This document shows positions 28,218 to 36,866 of a stretch of DNA of 49,123 nt, piece by piece. A program made the translations under genes and the position numbers. Within the stretch, counting starts at the first letter, position 1. Each line of letters starts with the position of its first letter. Source of the DNA: Flavobacteriales bacterium (GTDB lineage: Bacteria > Bacteroidota > Bacteroidia > NS11-12g > UBA955); NCBI GenBank assembly GCA_947463125.1, contig CANHQZ010000013.1, forward strand, positions 1 to 49,123. Direction: 5' to 3'. Below the pieces are notes generated by a model. That model did no database searches, had not been told where the DNA came from, and saw nothing but the letters and a program-made list of their open reading frames with translations.

Positions 28218-29276
28218 ATGGCCAATTCAAACATAATCTCTCTGCTGGGCAACGATGCCGACAGCCTGTTGAACCACACCTGCAAAACCATTTCTAAGGA
28301 AAATCTGCATCTGCCGGGCCCCGATTTTATCGACCGTGTATTTGCTCAAACAAACCGCAGTCCTCAGGTTTTGCGCAGCATTCAGCAGATTTATAATACG
28401 GGTCGCCTGGCCGGAACAGGCTACATGAGCATTTTGCCTGTGGATCAGGGAATTGAACACAGCGCCGGAGCATCTTTTGCCCCCAATCCCATTTATTTTG
28501 ATCCTGAAAACATCATCAAACTGGCCATTGAAGGCGGCTGTAATGCCGTAGCTTCGACCTTTGGTGTGTTAGCAGCAAATTCACGCAAATACGCCCACAA
28601 AATTCCTTTCATTGTGAAAATTAACCACAATGAGATTCTGAGTTATCCCAACAAATACGACCAGATTATGTATGGCAGTATTCAGGAGGCATGGAATTTG
28701 GGTGCCACAGCGGTGGGAGCCACCATCTACTTCGGCAGCGAAGAAAGTGCCCGTCAGATTCAGGAAGTTTCTGCCGCATTTGAAATGGCGCATGAGTTGG
28801 GTATGAGCACCATTCTTTGGTGTTACCTGCGCAACAACGGCTTCAAAAAAGATGGTGTGGATTACCATACCGCAGCCGATCTTACAGGCCAGGCTAATCA
28901 CCTGGGTGTGACTATTCAGGCCGATATCATCAAACAAAAGCTTCCCACCAATAATGGAGGTTACACCGCCGTTAATTTTGGAAAAACCCACGGAAAAGTA
29001 TACAGCGAACTTACCACAGACCATCCTATCGATTTGTGCCGCTACCAGGTGGCTAATTGCTACATGGGACGCGCAGGTCTTATCAACAGCGGCGGTGAAA
29101 GCAAAGGTGCAGGCGATATGGCAGAAGCGGTTAGCACAGCCATTATCAACAAGCGTGCAGGCGGTGCCGGTCTCATCAGCGGACGCAAAGCTTTCCAGAA
29201 GCCCATTGGCGAAGGTGTTGCGCTGTTGAATGCTATTCAGGATGTATATCTTGACAACAGCATCACTATTGCTTAA
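28218..29276 (+). CDS. Class I fructose-bisphosphate aldolase (FbaB/DhnA type)
   Basis: A 352-residue archaeal-type class I aldolase, cleaving fructose 1,6-bisphosphate to triose phosphates through a lysine Schiff base. Evidence includes [20 protein letters not shown] near the N-terminus, [10 protein letters not shown], the FGSEESARQ loop, [10 protein letters not shown], and the segment [10 protein letters not shown] that holds the catalytic lysine in this family. [14 protein letters not shown] is the phosphate-binding end. The ATG at 28218 is preferred; a frame from 28167 extends through the promoter region. It lies 25 nt upstream of accD and may be co-transcribed with it. Confidence 0.9.
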   Translation: MANSNIISLLGNDADSLLNHTCKTISKENLHLPGPDFIDRVFAQTNRSPQVLRSIQQIYNTGRLAGTGYMSILPVDQGIEHSAGASFAPNPIYFDPENIIKLAIEGGCNAVASTFGVLAANSRKYAHKIPFIVKINHNEILSYPNKYDQIMYGSIQEAWNLGATAVGATIYFGSEESARQIQEVSAAFEMAHELGMSTILWCYLRNNGFKKDGVDYHTAADLTGQANHLGVTIQADIIKQKLPTNNGGYTAVNFGKTHGKVYSELTTDHPIDLCRYQVANCYMGRAGLINSGGESKGAGDMAEAVSTAIINKRAGGAGLISGRKAFQKPIGEGVALLNAIQDVYLDNSITIA

Positions 29277-29301
29277 TTTTTTTGTGTAAACTTGCTCCCG
29301 C

Positions 29302-30213
29302 ATGATTGAATTCGAAGAGGATGATTACGCTACCGAGAGTACCAAATGGTATCAGCGTAGGTTATCGGGTATCCTCACCAAAACCAAGGATAAAAAAGCT
29401 ACACCGGATGGGTTGTGGGAGAAGTGTGGACGTTGCAAGGCCATTGTTCCCAGCAAAGACTGGATGAATAATTACTATGTTTGTCCTCAGTGCAATTATC
29501 ATGATCGTATAGGTTCACACGAGTATTTCGAGATGCTTTTCGACAAGGGAAAGTTCACCGAAATAGCCAAAGACCTTACCAGTGGCGATCCACTGGAATT
29601 TACCGATACGGCTCCATATAAAGACCGTATCAAAGTTGCCCGCAAAAAAACAGGTCTCAACGATGCCGTTCGCACAGCTACGGGTAAAATTAATGACCAG
29701 AAAATTGTGATTTCCTGCATGGATTTTGCCTTTATCGGCGGAAGTATGGGCAGTGTTGTGGGGGAGAAGATAGCACGCGGAATTGATTATGCCCTTGAGC
29801 ACAAGATTCCGTTTCTGATGATTTCCAAAAGCGGTGGAGCGCGCATGATGGAAGCAGCTTTCAGTTTGATGCAGATGGCCAAAACCAGTGCCAAGCTGGC
29901 CCTGCTTCACAAAGCGGGTGTTCCCTACATTTCGCTGATGACCAATCCTACCACGGGCGGCGTTACAGCCTCATTTGCCATGCTTGGTGATTTTAACATT
30001 GCCGAACCCGAGGCATTGATTGGTTTTGCCGGTCCGCGTGTAATTCGCGAAACCATAGGCCGTGATTTACCCAAAGGATTCCAGAGTTCTGAGTTTTTGC
30101 TCGAACATGGTTTCCTCGATTTTATCGTACCCAGAACGCAGCTGAAAGAAACCCTCAGCAACTTGCTGCAGTTGATATGGGATAAAAAAACAACCAAAAA
30201 AGAAACAACCTGA
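29302..30213 (+). CDS. accD: Acetyl-CoA carboxylase carboxyltransferase subunit beta
   Basis: A 303-residue AccD. It carries the N-terminal zinc ribbon ([10 protein letters not shown]...[14 protein letters not shown], about 41-70), then the crotonase-like carboxyltransferase core with [27 protein letters not shown] and [13 protein letters not shown]. With AccA it transfers carboxyl from biotin to acetyl-CoA for malonyl-CoA in fatty acid synthesis. A near-consensus TAAACTTG lies about 9-16 nt before the ATG. gcvH follows after 2 nt, so these two genes should be one transcript. Confidence 0.95.
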   Translation: MIEFEEDDYATESTKWYQRRLSGILTKTKDKKATPDGLWEKCGRCKAIVPSKDWMNNYYVCPQCNYHDRIGSHEYFEMLFDKGKFTEIAKDLTSGDPLEFTDTAPYKDRIKVARKKTGLNDAVRTATGKINDQKIVISCMDFAFIGGSMGSVVGEKIARGIDYALEHKIPFLMISKSGGARMMEAAFSLMQMAKTSAKLALLHKAGVPYISLMTNPTTGGVTASFAMLGDFNIAEPEALIGFAGPRVIRETIGRDLPKGFQSSEFLLEHGFLDFIVPRTQLKETLSNLLQLIWDKKTTKKETT

Positions 30214-30215
30214 AT

Positions 30216-30596
30216 ATGAACTTTCCAGAAAATCTTAAGTACACCAAAGATCACGAGTGGATCAGCGTGGAAGGCGATGTAGCCACCGTTGGTATTACCG
30301 ATTTTGCACAGTCTGAACTGGGCGATATCGTTTTTGTAGACATTTCAACCCAGGGCGAAAGTCTGAACCAGAACGATGTGTTTGGTACCGTGGAAGCAGT
30401 AAAAACTGTCAGCGACCTGTACATGCCTGTCAGCGGTGAAATTCTGGAGGTTAACTCCGGACTTGACAGTGCTCCCGAAAGCGTAAACAGCGATGCCTAT
30501 GGCAGTGGCTGGATGGTAAAGGTAAAACTCAGCGACGCTTCTCAGATCGACGGTCTGATGTCTGCTGCTGATTACAAAGCCATGATCGGAGCGTAA
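30216..30596 (+). CDS. gcvH: Glycine cleavage system H protein
   Basis: A 126-residue H protein, the lipoylated swinging carrier shuttling the aminomethyl group between P and T proteins. The lipoyl lysine is in [11 protein letters not shown] (about Lys64), with [10 protein letters not shown] before it and the terminal [10 protein letters not shown] after. It is 2 nt downstream of accD, and P, T and L protein genes are not in the window. An intrinsic terminator follows 25 nt after its stop. Confidence 0.96.
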   Translation: MNFPENLKYTKDHEWISVEGDVATVGITDFAQSELGDIVFVDISTQGESLNQNDVFGTVEAVKTVSDLYMPVSGEILEVNSGLDSAPESVNSDAYGSGWMVKVKLSDASQIDGLMSAADYKAMIGA

Positions 30597-30621
30597 TAGA
30601 AAGAGCGAATCATTTTATGTG

Positions 30622-30656
30622 AAAAACACCCTTTTGCCGGGGTGTTTTTTCTTTTT
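30622..30656 (+). terminator. Intrinsic terminator after gcvH
   Basis: AAAAACACCC (30622-30631) pairs with GGGTGTTTTT (30640-30649) around an 8-nt loop, with a T-run (30645-30650) and further CTTTTT. A textbook hairpin plus U-tract for the aldolase-accD-gcvH direction. Confidence 0.85.
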
Positions 30657-30685
30657 GGGGCCTCTTACATCCCAAATGACTTTGT

Positions 30686-30714
30686 AAAAAAAATACTCCG
30701 CGAGGAGTATTTTT
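30686..30714 (-). terminator. Intrinsic terminator after tRNA-Cys
   Basis: AAAATACTCC (30690-30699) pairs with GGAGTATTTT (30704-30713) around GCGA, an uninterrupted 10-bp stem. A-rich on the left, it gives a U-tract on the minus strand just downstream of the tRNA; it may also act on the plus strand. Confidence 0.8.
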
Positions 30715-30719
30715 GGTTG

Positions 30720-30790
30720 AGGTCGGAACCGGATTCGAACCGGTGTAGAGGGTTTTGCAGACCCGTGCCTAGCCTCTCGGCCATCCGACC
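30720..30790 (-). tRNA. tRNA-Cys (GCA)
   Basis: A 71-nt cloverleaf can be drawn: acceptor GGTCGGA/TCCGACC, D-arm GCC...GGC, anticodon loop CTGCAAA with anticodon GCA, and T-arm ACCGG-TTCGAAT-CCGGT. The discriminator base is U, as for tRNA-Cys; the CCA end is not encoded. The anticodon stem has four good pairs and one C-U closing mismatch. It is flanked by a TATATTTG promoter element and a terminator. Confidence 0.93.
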
Positions 30791-30800
30791 TTCTATGGTG

Positions 30801-30808
30801 CAAATATA
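30801..30808 (-). promoter_or_regulatory. -7 promoter element of tRNA-Cys (TATATTTG)
   Basis: A perfect TAnnTTTG match on the minus strand ending 10 nt before the mature tRNA 5' end, which limits the distance from this element to the transcription start. Confidence 0.65.
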
Positions 30809-30858
30809 CGGAAAAAAGGCACACTTGTGCAGAAAATCAGAACATAAACCAAGATGGA

Positions 30859-31590
30859 TTATTGCGGATTTGAAAGGAAATCTGCTGCTTTTTTCAGATC
30901 TTCGGGCGTATCCACAGCCGGGCTTTGCCAATGTGTTTCAGCAACCGCTATGTGATATCCGTTTTCAAGCCAGCGCAACTGTTCGAGTTTCTCTGTAAGT
31001 TCCAGATGGGAAGGCTGAAGCTTTGTAATTTCGCTTAAAACAGAGGCCCTGTAAGCATACATGCCTATATGCCTGTAATAGGTTGTTTTTGTATCGTATT
31101 CTCTGGAAAAAGGGATTCGGCTACGGCTAAAGTACAATGCCTTATCGTGCACGTCAGTAACCACTTTTACCACGTTGGGATTGTCTGCCTCCGATTCATC
31201 CGTTATGGCTTTTTTTAAGGTGGCAATCTGTACATCGGGGCTTTCAAACATGGAAACCAGAGCCATAATTTGCTCGGCTCTGATAAAGGGTTCATCGCCC
31301 TGAATATTTACAATAATGTCCGCATCCATCCCCGATTTTTCATAGGCCTCCATGCAGCGGTCCGTGCCGCTTGGATGCTGGATTCTTGTCATGATAGCGG
31401 TACCAAATGTGTTCACATGTTCTTGGATCCGTTCATCGTCTGTGGCAACAGCAATACCACTGTGATTGACGCAGGAACTGGCCGCATTCCATACACGCTT
31501 TATCATACTCATTCCGCCTATGTCGGCAAGCGGTTTTCCGGGAAACCGGGTGCTGCCATACCTTGCGGGAATAAGAATGCAAAATTTCAT
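30859..31590 (-). CDS. kdsB: CMP-KDO synthetase (3-deoxy-manno-octulosonate cytidylyltransferase)
   Basis: A 243-residue nucleotidyltransferase activating KDO with CTP for lipid A-core assembly. Visible features are IPARYGSTRFPGKPLADIGG (CTP-binding), ATDDERI, the HPSGTDRCMEA region, NIQGDEPFI and FSRSRIPFSRE, with HIGMYAYR and terminal EQLRWLENG. Length and motif order match KdsB. It is 24 nt downstream of the alkaline phosphatase gene on the same strand and may be read through from it. With LptF/G and the MsbA-like exporter it makes LPS biogenesis a theme of the window. Confidence 0.96.
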   Translation of the reverse strand: MKFCILIPARYGSTRFPGKPLADIGGMSMIKRVWNAASSCVNHSGIAVATDDERIQEHVNTFGTAIMTRIQHPSGTDRCMEAYEKSGMDADIIVNIQGDEPFIRAEQIMALVSMFESPDVQIATLKKAITDESEADNPNVVKVVTDVHDKALYFSRSRIPFSREYDTKTTYYRHIGMYAYRASVLSEITKLQPSHLELTEKLEQLRWLENGYHIAVAETHWQSPAVDTPEDLKKAADFLSNPQ

Positions 31591-31614
31591 TTGGCGAAAA
31601 TAAGTCCATTTAGC

Positions 31615-32667
31615 TTACCGCAAGCCCAGCAGTTGCATCATTTTGTTGTAAATCTCTGTGTTTTGGTAAACCCCGCTGAACATATCGGCACCCGGCCCGT
31701 AGGCGTATACCGGAACCGGTTCTGCGGTATGATGGGTTGAACTGAAGTGCATTACCGGACGCTTGTTTACCCGATCGTATCCATGCAGCGTGAGCCCGCC
31801 GCATTCATGGTCTGCAGTGATGATAACCAGGGTTCTTTTGTCTTTTTTTGCCCATTGCAAAACTTCTCCTGCTGCCATGTCAAAGTCAATGGCTTCTGCA
31901 ATGGTGTGAGCACTGTCATTGTTGTGTGCGCCCCAGTCTATCTGGCTTCCTTCAATCATGAGAAAAAAGCCTTTCTTGTTTTTTGACAAACGTGAAATGG
32001 CATGCATGGAGCCAAGGGAGAGGGAAGGGCCTCGCTTCGGTGCAGGCGGGGGTTCTTTGAAAGTGTCTGTGAAGCAAATCTGCCTTTCTCCCGTGTTTTT
32101 TAGCATGGCTTCGATGCCAATGGAAATACTGTATCCAGCCTTTTTCAAAAAGCTGGTATCAAAGTAGGGAAGTCCGCCACCCACGAGTATGGTCGCGGCA
32201 GGATTGTTGGTAATGTCTTTTGCAATTTCGGGATACATTTTTCGGGATGGACGATGCGCATAAAAGGAAGCTGGTGTTGCATGCGGCAATTCACAGGTTA
32301 CCACGGCACCCGTACTCAGGCCTTTATCAAAGGCCGACTCTGCAATCGTTTTCAGGGAAGTACTGTCCGGCCCCATGCCAATCATGCCGTTTCTGGTCTT
32401 TTTCCCAGTGGAAAATGCGGTAGCACCGGCAGCACTGTCTGTGATAAAATCATCAAACGAAGCTGTTATGCTTAAGCCAATGGTCTTTGCGTATTCATAA
32501 ATATTGAGCTGCCCGCCTTTGGCGGTATACCCTGCATACAAATGCACGAGTCCGGTTCCGTCACCCACCATCAGTATAATGTTCTTTGGTTTTACCGGTC
32601 GGTAGACATGTGCTTTGCCATGGTAACAACAACACAAAAGCAGTAAGGCAATAGACGGAATTTTCAT
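31615..32667 (-). CDS. Alkaline phosphatase (PhoA family)
   Basis: A 350-residue secreted phosphatase. A short N-terminal signal (MKIPSIALLLLCCCYHGKAH) contains three Cys, so either a Sec signal or a lipoprotein signal is possible. Metal-site and nucleophile elements are LMVGDGTG (metal Asp), the phosphoserine region DSAAGATAFSTGKKT, and ITADHECGGLTLHG; a further His is in THHTAEPVPVYAYGPGA. It is shorter than E. coli PhoA (about 470), which is common in this family branch. A TACTTTTG promoter element ends 4 nt before its ATG. Convergent or shared phosphate control with the OprO/P porin at 7-8.3 kb is speculative. Confidence 0.9.
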   Translation of the reverse strand: MKIPSIALLLLCCCYHGKAHVYRPVKPKNIILMVGDGTGLVHLYAGYTAKGGQLNIYEYAKTIGLSITASFDDFITDSAAGATAFSTGKKTRNGMIGMGPDSTSLKTIAESAFDKGLSTGAVVTCELPHATPASFYAHRPSRKMYPEIAKDITNNPAATILVGGGLPYFDTSFLKKAGYSISIGIEAMLKNTGERQICFTDTFKEPPPAPKRGPSLSLGSMHAISRLSKNKKGFFLMIEGSQIDWGAHNNDSAHTIAEAIDFDMAAGEVLQWAKKDKRTLVIITADHECGGLTLHGYDRVNKRPVMHFSSTHHTAEPVPVYAYGPGADMFSGVYQNTEIYNKMMQLLGLR

Positions 32668-32671
32668 GCTT

Positions 32672-32679
32672 CAAAAGTA
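32672..32679 (-). promoter_or_regulatory. -7 promoter element of the alkaline phosphatase gene (TACTTTTG)
   Basis: A perfect TAnnTTTG on the minus strand, only 4 nt (AAGC) before the ATG. No clear -33. Confidence 0.5.
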
Positions 32680-32732
32680 CACCGCATAACCGGAATTTAT
32701 TCGTCTGCCTCACTTGGTAAGTCGCAGATAAT

Positions 32733-32766
32733 TTGAAAATATGCCCGTTTTTTTATCCTAAATTTG
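32733..32766 (+). promoter_or_regulatory. Promoter of the P5C dehydrogenase gene
   Basis: TTG (32733-32735), a 23-nt spacer and TAAATTTG (32759-32766) ending 11 nt before ATG 32778. It supports that start over the longer frame from 32733. Confidence 0.55.
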
Positions 32767-32777
32767 CCCTAAAGATT

Positions 32778-34406
32778 ATGAACGGATTTTTTAAGATTCC
32801 CTTTCCGGCCAATGAGCCTGTCAATGAATACGCTCCCGGATCCAAAGATAGAGCAGCCCTTAAAAGTGCCCTGAGCAATGCGAGAAGCCGCGTTGAAGAC
32901 ATACCCATGTACATCAACGGAGCCGAAATCCGCACCGGAAATACATTTGATATTTATCCGCCTCATGACCGAGCCCATAAAATTGGTTTTTTTCACCGTG
33001 GTCAAAAGCAGCATGTTGAACAGGCCATTGAAGCAGCATTGGCTGCCAAAGAATCCTGGGAGACAATGCCCTGGGAGCAGCGTGCCGCCATATTCCTGAA
33101 AGCCGCAGAATTGCTGGCCAGCCCATACCGATATGAAATCAATGCCGCCACCATGCTGGCTCAGAGCAAGAACGCCTATCAGGCCGAAATTGATGCCGCC
33201 TGTGAGATGATTGATTTTCTTCGTTTCAACGTGCACTACATGGCTGAGATTTACAGCGAACAACCCACAGCGAACAGCAAAGGAATCTGGAACCGCCTGG
33301 AATACCGCCCGCTCGAAGGTTTCGTTTTTGCGCTCACGCCGTTCAACTTTACCGCCATTGCCGGCAATTTGCCAACCAGCGCAGCCATGATGGGGAATGT
33401 GGTGGTTTGGAAACCTGCCGACACCCAGATTTACAGTGCCAACGTACTGATGAAGGTGTTTAAAGAAGCCGGATTGCCGGATGGCGTTATCAACCTGGTA
33501 TATGTCTCAGGACCCGATGCCGGAGATGTAATCTTCAATCATCCTGAATTTGCCGGTATACACTTTACGGGAAGTACCGGCGTTTTTCGCCAGATTTGGA
33601 ATACTGTCGGTCAGAATATTGCTAAATACAAAAGCTATCCGCGTATCGTGGGTGAAACCGGCGGTAAGGATTTTATACTTGCCCACAACAGCGCCGATGT
33701 GGATGTGCTTGTTGCCGCCATTGTGCGTGGTGCATTTGAGTTTCAGGGGCAGAAATGTTCAGCAGCTTCAAGGGTTTACATCCCACAAAGTATCTGGCCT
33801 GCCGTAAAAGAGAAACTGCTGAAGGAAATGGCTACGCTAAAAGTGGGTCCCACAGAGGATTTCAGCAATTTTGTAAATGCCGTAATTGATGAGAAAGCAT
33901 TTGATAAAATAAGCAGTTACATTGATCAGGCTAAAAAGGATGGGGTAGAGGTACTTTGGGGCGGAACATACGACAAATCCAAAGGGTTTTTCATTCAACC
34001 TACCATTTTGATGGCGCCTCGTCCGGATTATACCACCATGTGTGAAGAAATCTTTGGTCCGGTACTTACCATTTGGGTTTATGCCGATAGCGAATGGCCT
34101 GCTATTTTCAAAACCGTAGACCAAACCGGCGAATATGCACTCACCGGGGCGGTAATTGGTCAGGATAGACATGAAATAGCCAAAGCAACTCATGCCTTGC
34201 GCAATGCGGCAGGTAATTTTTATATAAACGATAAACCTACCGGTGCTGTCGTAGGGCAGCAGCCTTTTGGTGGTGCAAGGGGCAGCGGTACAAATGATAA
34301 AGCCGGAAGTAAAGTAAACCTGCTGCGCTGGGTAAATCAGCGTACCATCAAGGAAACGTTTGTGCCGCCCAAAGATTACCGCTATTCTTTCCTTTCTGAA
34401 GAATAA
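32778..34406 (+). CDS. pruA: L-glutamate gamma-semialdehyde (P5C) dehydrogenase
   Basis: A 542-residue aldehyde dehydrogenase oxidising glutamate semialdehyde (from proline or ornithine) to glutamate with NAD. The NAD site FALTPFNFTAIAGNLPTSAA, the general-base motif GETGGKDF, and the catalytic cysteine in FQGQKCSAASR are present. QPFGGARGSGTNDKAGS is characteristic of the P5CDH branch rather than general ALDHs. The N-terminus GFFKIPFPANEPVNEYAPGS is also typical. ATG 32778 is used because a promoter lies just upstream. Its stop overlaps the next ATG (TAATG). No prodh gene is visible nearby. Confidence 0.94.
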   Translation: MNGFFKIPFPANEPVNEYAPGSKDRAALKSALSNARSRVEDIPMYINGAEIRTGNTFDIYPPHDRAHKIGFFHRGQKQHVEQAIEAALAAKESWETMPWEQRAAIFLKAAELLASPYRYEINAATMLAQSKNAYQAEIDAACEMIDFLRFNVHYMAEIYSEQPTANSKGIWNRLEYRPLEGFVFALTPFNFTAIAGNLPTSAAMMGNVVVWKPADTQIYSANVLMKVFKEAGLPDGVINLVYVSGPDAGDVIFNHPEFAGIHFTGSTGVFRQIWNTVGQNIAKYKSYPRIVGETGGKDFILAHNSADVDVLVAAIVRGAFEFQGQKCSAASRVYIPQSIWPAVKEKLLKEMATLKVGPTEDFSNFVNAVIDEKAFDKISSYIDQAKKDGVEVLWGGTYDKSKGFFIQPTILMAPRPDYTTMCEEIFGPVLTIWVYADSEWPAIFKTVDQTGEYALTGAVIGQDRHEIAKATHALRNAAGNFYINDKPTGAVVGQQPFGGARGSGTNDKAGSKVNLLRWVNQRTIKETFVPPKDYRYSFLSEE

Positions 34407-35239
34407 TGTGTCTAAACCGGAAATATGGTTTATGCCTGGCAATAACAGCCATACTTTTCGTTTTTCCGGGTAAATTGCTATCCCAGTGGTATGGCGAAGC
34501 CGAGTATCGGTATGGTTTACAAAAAAGAGCTTTGTCGGTTCTTGAAATTGAACAAACGAATGTTACGGGTGCGGTTGCCAATCCGTACGCACTGGGTGGC
34601 TATACATTTTCTACAGGCTATACCTTTCGTACTGACAGTCTCAATATGGCTTTCTCATTGGGAATGTCTTACCTAAAGAGCCGGTCGGGCACCATTCTTT
34701 ATAATGAAACACCGAATTATCTGACCTTTTCCACGCTGAAACATGAAACGATAACCCTTGATTTGGGATTGCTGCTGGAATTTAAAATCAAAAAAAATGT
34801 GAACAGTTCCACAGGTATTTCATTGTTGCTGCCGGTTTACATGAAAGGTATGGAACTGCAGCAAACCGAAACCCAGTCGGCATTGATTGAAAAAACCCGG
34901 GAGGTAACCTATAGAAGAGGCCCCGGAATTCGTATTCAGCAGCATTTTTCTCTTTGGACAAATGGACGGACAACCTTTTTTACGGGCCTCAGCGCAGGAT
35001 GGATATCTGCGTTGCGAAAAAGCCGAAATCTGCTTACAGCAGATCATTCAGTGCCTGCTTCACTGCGGGAGATGCAGTATCTCACCGACCGGCAAATCAG
35101 TGAAAAGGGCAAAATCAATGATCCCTCACTCTCAGGATTTGATTCCAGGTTACCCATGGAAACCGAAACCTACAATGAGCCTCTGTCTTATCTTTCCTTG
35201 AAAATGGGCATCTCATTTTACCTGCACAAAAAACGGTGA
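34406..35239 (+). CDS. Hypothetical outer-membrane beta-barrel-like protein
   Basis: A 277-residue protein I do not recognise. It has a signal peptide (LCLAITAILFVFPGKLLSQ) and a beta-rich body with regularly spaced aromatic/glycine strands (GEAEYRYGLQ, GYTFSTGYTFRTDSLNMAFSLGMSYL, TTFFTGLSAGWI, SYLSLKMGISFYL) consistent with a small barrel of eight to ten strands; it ends in a short basic tail. The start overlaps the stop of the P5C dehydrogenase gene, and the end overlaps the DUF486 gene. The function is unknown. Confidence 0.65.
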   Translation: MCLNRKYGLCLAITAILFVFPGKLLSQWYGEAEYRYGLQKRALSVLEIEQTNVTGAVANPYALGGYTFSTGYTFRTDSLNMAFSLGMSYLKSRSGTILYNETPNYLTFSTLKHETITLDLGLLLEFKIKKNVNSSTGISLLLPVYMKGMELQQTETQSALIEKTREVTYRRGPGIRIQQHFSLWTNGRTTFFTGLSAGWISALRKSRNLLTADHSVPASLREMQYLTDRQISEKGKINDPSLSGFDSRLPMETETYNEPLSYLSLKMGISFYLHKKR

Positions 35240-35607
35240 GAACAATTTACACCATCATACTGCTCAGTATTTCCAATGTGTTCATGACTTTCGCCTGGTA
35301 CGGGCATTTGAAATGGAAATCTATTTCCGGTTGGGAAAGGTGGGGCCTTACCGGCGTTATTCTGTTCAGCTGGGGAATTGCATTTTTTGAGTATTTGCTG
35401 ATGATTCCTGCCAACCGGCTGGGAAGCCGCGAAACCGGAGGTTCGCTGGATATGTTTCAGTTAAGATTGCTACAGGAGGTGATATCTATGCTCATCTTTA
35501 CCCTGGTGGTCATGTTTGTGTTTAAGGGTGAAGCCTTGCATTGGCGCTATGCGCTTGCTTTTTGTCTAATGCTTGTAGCCATCTGGCTGGTCTTGGGTAA
35601 ATCCTGA
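35236..35607 (+). CDS. DMT-like DUF486 membrane protein
   Basis: A 123-residue protein of four predicted transmembrane helices, belonging to DUF486, the small drug/metabolite-transporter-like family. Motifs are ISNVFMTFAWYGHLKW, SWGIAFFEYLLMIPANRLG and QLRLLQEVISMLIFTLVVMFVFKGE, the last being strongly characteristic. The substrate is unknown. It starts with GTG overlapping the preceding stop (GTGA). The stop directly abuts that of the convergent aminotransferase gene. Confidence 0.9.
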   Translation: MRTIYTIILLSISNVFMTFAWYGHLKWKSISGWERWGLTGVILFSWGIAFFEYLLMIPANRLGSRETGGSLDMFQLRLLQEVISMLIFTLVVMFVFKGEALHWRYALAFCLMLVAIWLVLGKS

Positions 35608-36450
35608 TTACTGGCTCAAAAATGACTTGTTTAGCATATCCGATAGTTTTCTTGCCGTTGCATTTTTGTAGGTTTTGCCGCCATAGGTTTCCACCCACTG
35701 AATTCCTTTTATGGCATTGCTGATAAAAATCTCATCCGCTGCGCTCAAAGAAATAGGCGTGATTGGATTTTCCTGAACCGCGTATCCGTAAGCACCTGCA
35801 AGTTGCATCACTACTTTACGCATTACGCCATCGACGCAGTATTCGCTTAAGGGTGGGGTATTAATGAATTCCCCATTTACCGTAAAAATATTGCTTGAAA
35901 CCGTTTCGGCTATCCTGCCGCTGTCATTCATAATTACACATTCATCCCAGTTGTTTTCTTCTGCATGTATACCGGCCATCACATAGGTAAGGGCGCTGTT
36001 GGTCTTGATAGTACTGGTATAATTGGCATTTTTACTCAATTCACTGTATAAACCGAGGCTCAATCCATTCTCATTGAGCGGATAACCGCGGAATTCCGTA
36101 GCGCTGACCTCAGTGATAACTTGCGTGCTGGGATTTTTAGGTGTGTAGCGTCCTTCCCCTTCTCTGAAAAAAGTGCAACGCACAGAGGCAGATGCAATAT
36201 TTTTTGAATCCAGCACTTCTTTGATGTCGGTTTCAAGTAACTGAAGGTTGAAATCCGCCGGAATGTTCATTTTCAGCAACATGGCTGATTTGCGAATCCT
36301 TGACTCATGAAGATCCGCATATTGGATGCACCCTTGTTCAAAGCGCATGCTCTCGAAAAATCCGTCACCATATCGGTATGAACGGGAGATTAGTGGAAGT
36401 TGCGGGGCATCACCCGATACCCATAAGCCTTGATACAGGTACATGTTCAT
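35608..36450 (-). CDS. PLP-dependent aminotransferase class IV
   Basis: A 280-residue fold-type IV PLP enzyme related to branched-chain aminotransferase, D-amino acid aminotransferase and 4-amino-4-deoxychorismate lyase. RSYRYGDGFFESMRF is the N-terminal signature, the PLP lysine lies in STIKTNSALTYVMAG, and IAETVSSNIF plus CVDGVMRKVVM follow. A role in folate synthesis (PabC-like) or amino-acid transamination cannot be distinguished; a separate ilvE is at 46-47 kb. It overlaps the upstream lipoprotein gene by 4 nt and ends the etfBA operon. Confidence 0.88.
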   Translation of the reverse strand: MNMYLYQGLWVSGDAPQLPLISRSYRYGDGFFESMRFEQGCIQYADLHESRIRKSAMLLKMNIPADFNLQLLETDIKEVLDSKNIASASVRCTFFREGEGRYTPKNPSTQVITEVSATEFRGYPLNENGLSLGLYSELSKNANYTSTIKTNSALTYVMAGIHAEENNWDECVIMNDSGRIAETVSSNIFTVNGEFINTPPLSEYCVDGVMRKVVMQLAGAYGYAVQENPITPISLSAADEIFISNAIKGIQWVETYGGKTYKNATARKLSDMLNKSFLSQ

Positions 36451-36866
36451 GGTTTTTTTCTGCGGTAATGAAAAGTGGTGTTGCCTTCGCGGATAATCAG
36501 ACTATCAGACAGCAACATGATATTAAAAGTGCGAATACTCTTGTTTTGATAATGAAACTCCAGGGCTTTTTCGAAGGGAGAACTGTCTGCAGGAACCGTT
36601 TTTACTTTAAAGGTTCCGCCCAGATCTTTACGTAGGGAATTGATTTTGTAGTGAAAGCGCGACTGTCGCCGGTCAAGAACCATGGTATCTGCTTCATCAG
36701 GGGTTAAAACACTGATTCCATTTTTGTAAATAGCCCTGTATTGCCATACCCCGTAGAGTTTTTTAGTGGGAAATGAGTTAAAATGGACCAACCCTGTGCA
36801 GCAGAAAAAACTGAACAGCAGGCAGATATAAAACAGGGGGTTATTTGTTCCTTTTTTTAATTTCAT
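36447..36866 (-). CDS. Putative lipoprotein or secreted protein of unknown function
   Basis: A 139-residue protein. After a basic start (MKLKKGTNN) comes a hydrophobic stretch LFYICLLFSFFCC with a Cys pair that could be a lipobox, then KKLYGVWQYRAIYKNG, LDRRQSRFHYKIN, LGGTFKV and a final strand. The beta-rich pattern recalls small lipocalin-like (DUF4923/DUF4488-style) proteins, but I cannot assign a family. A frame extending to 37061 overlaps the nuclease gene throughout, so I start at ATG 36866, which overlaps that gene by about 26 nt. It is the fourth gene of the etfBA operon. Confidence 0.7.
   Translation of the reverse strand: MKLKKGTNNPLFYICLLFSFFCCTGLVHFNSFPTKKLYGVWQYRAIYKNGISVLTPDEADTMVLDRRQSRFHYKINSLRKDLGGTFKVKTVPADSSPFEKALEFHYQNKSIRTFNIMLLSDSLIIREGNTTFHYRRKKP

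Noticed and set aside
28581-29303. A 240-codon minus-strand open frame
   Set aside because: Antisense to the aldolase with no signature; the aldolase has all family motifs.
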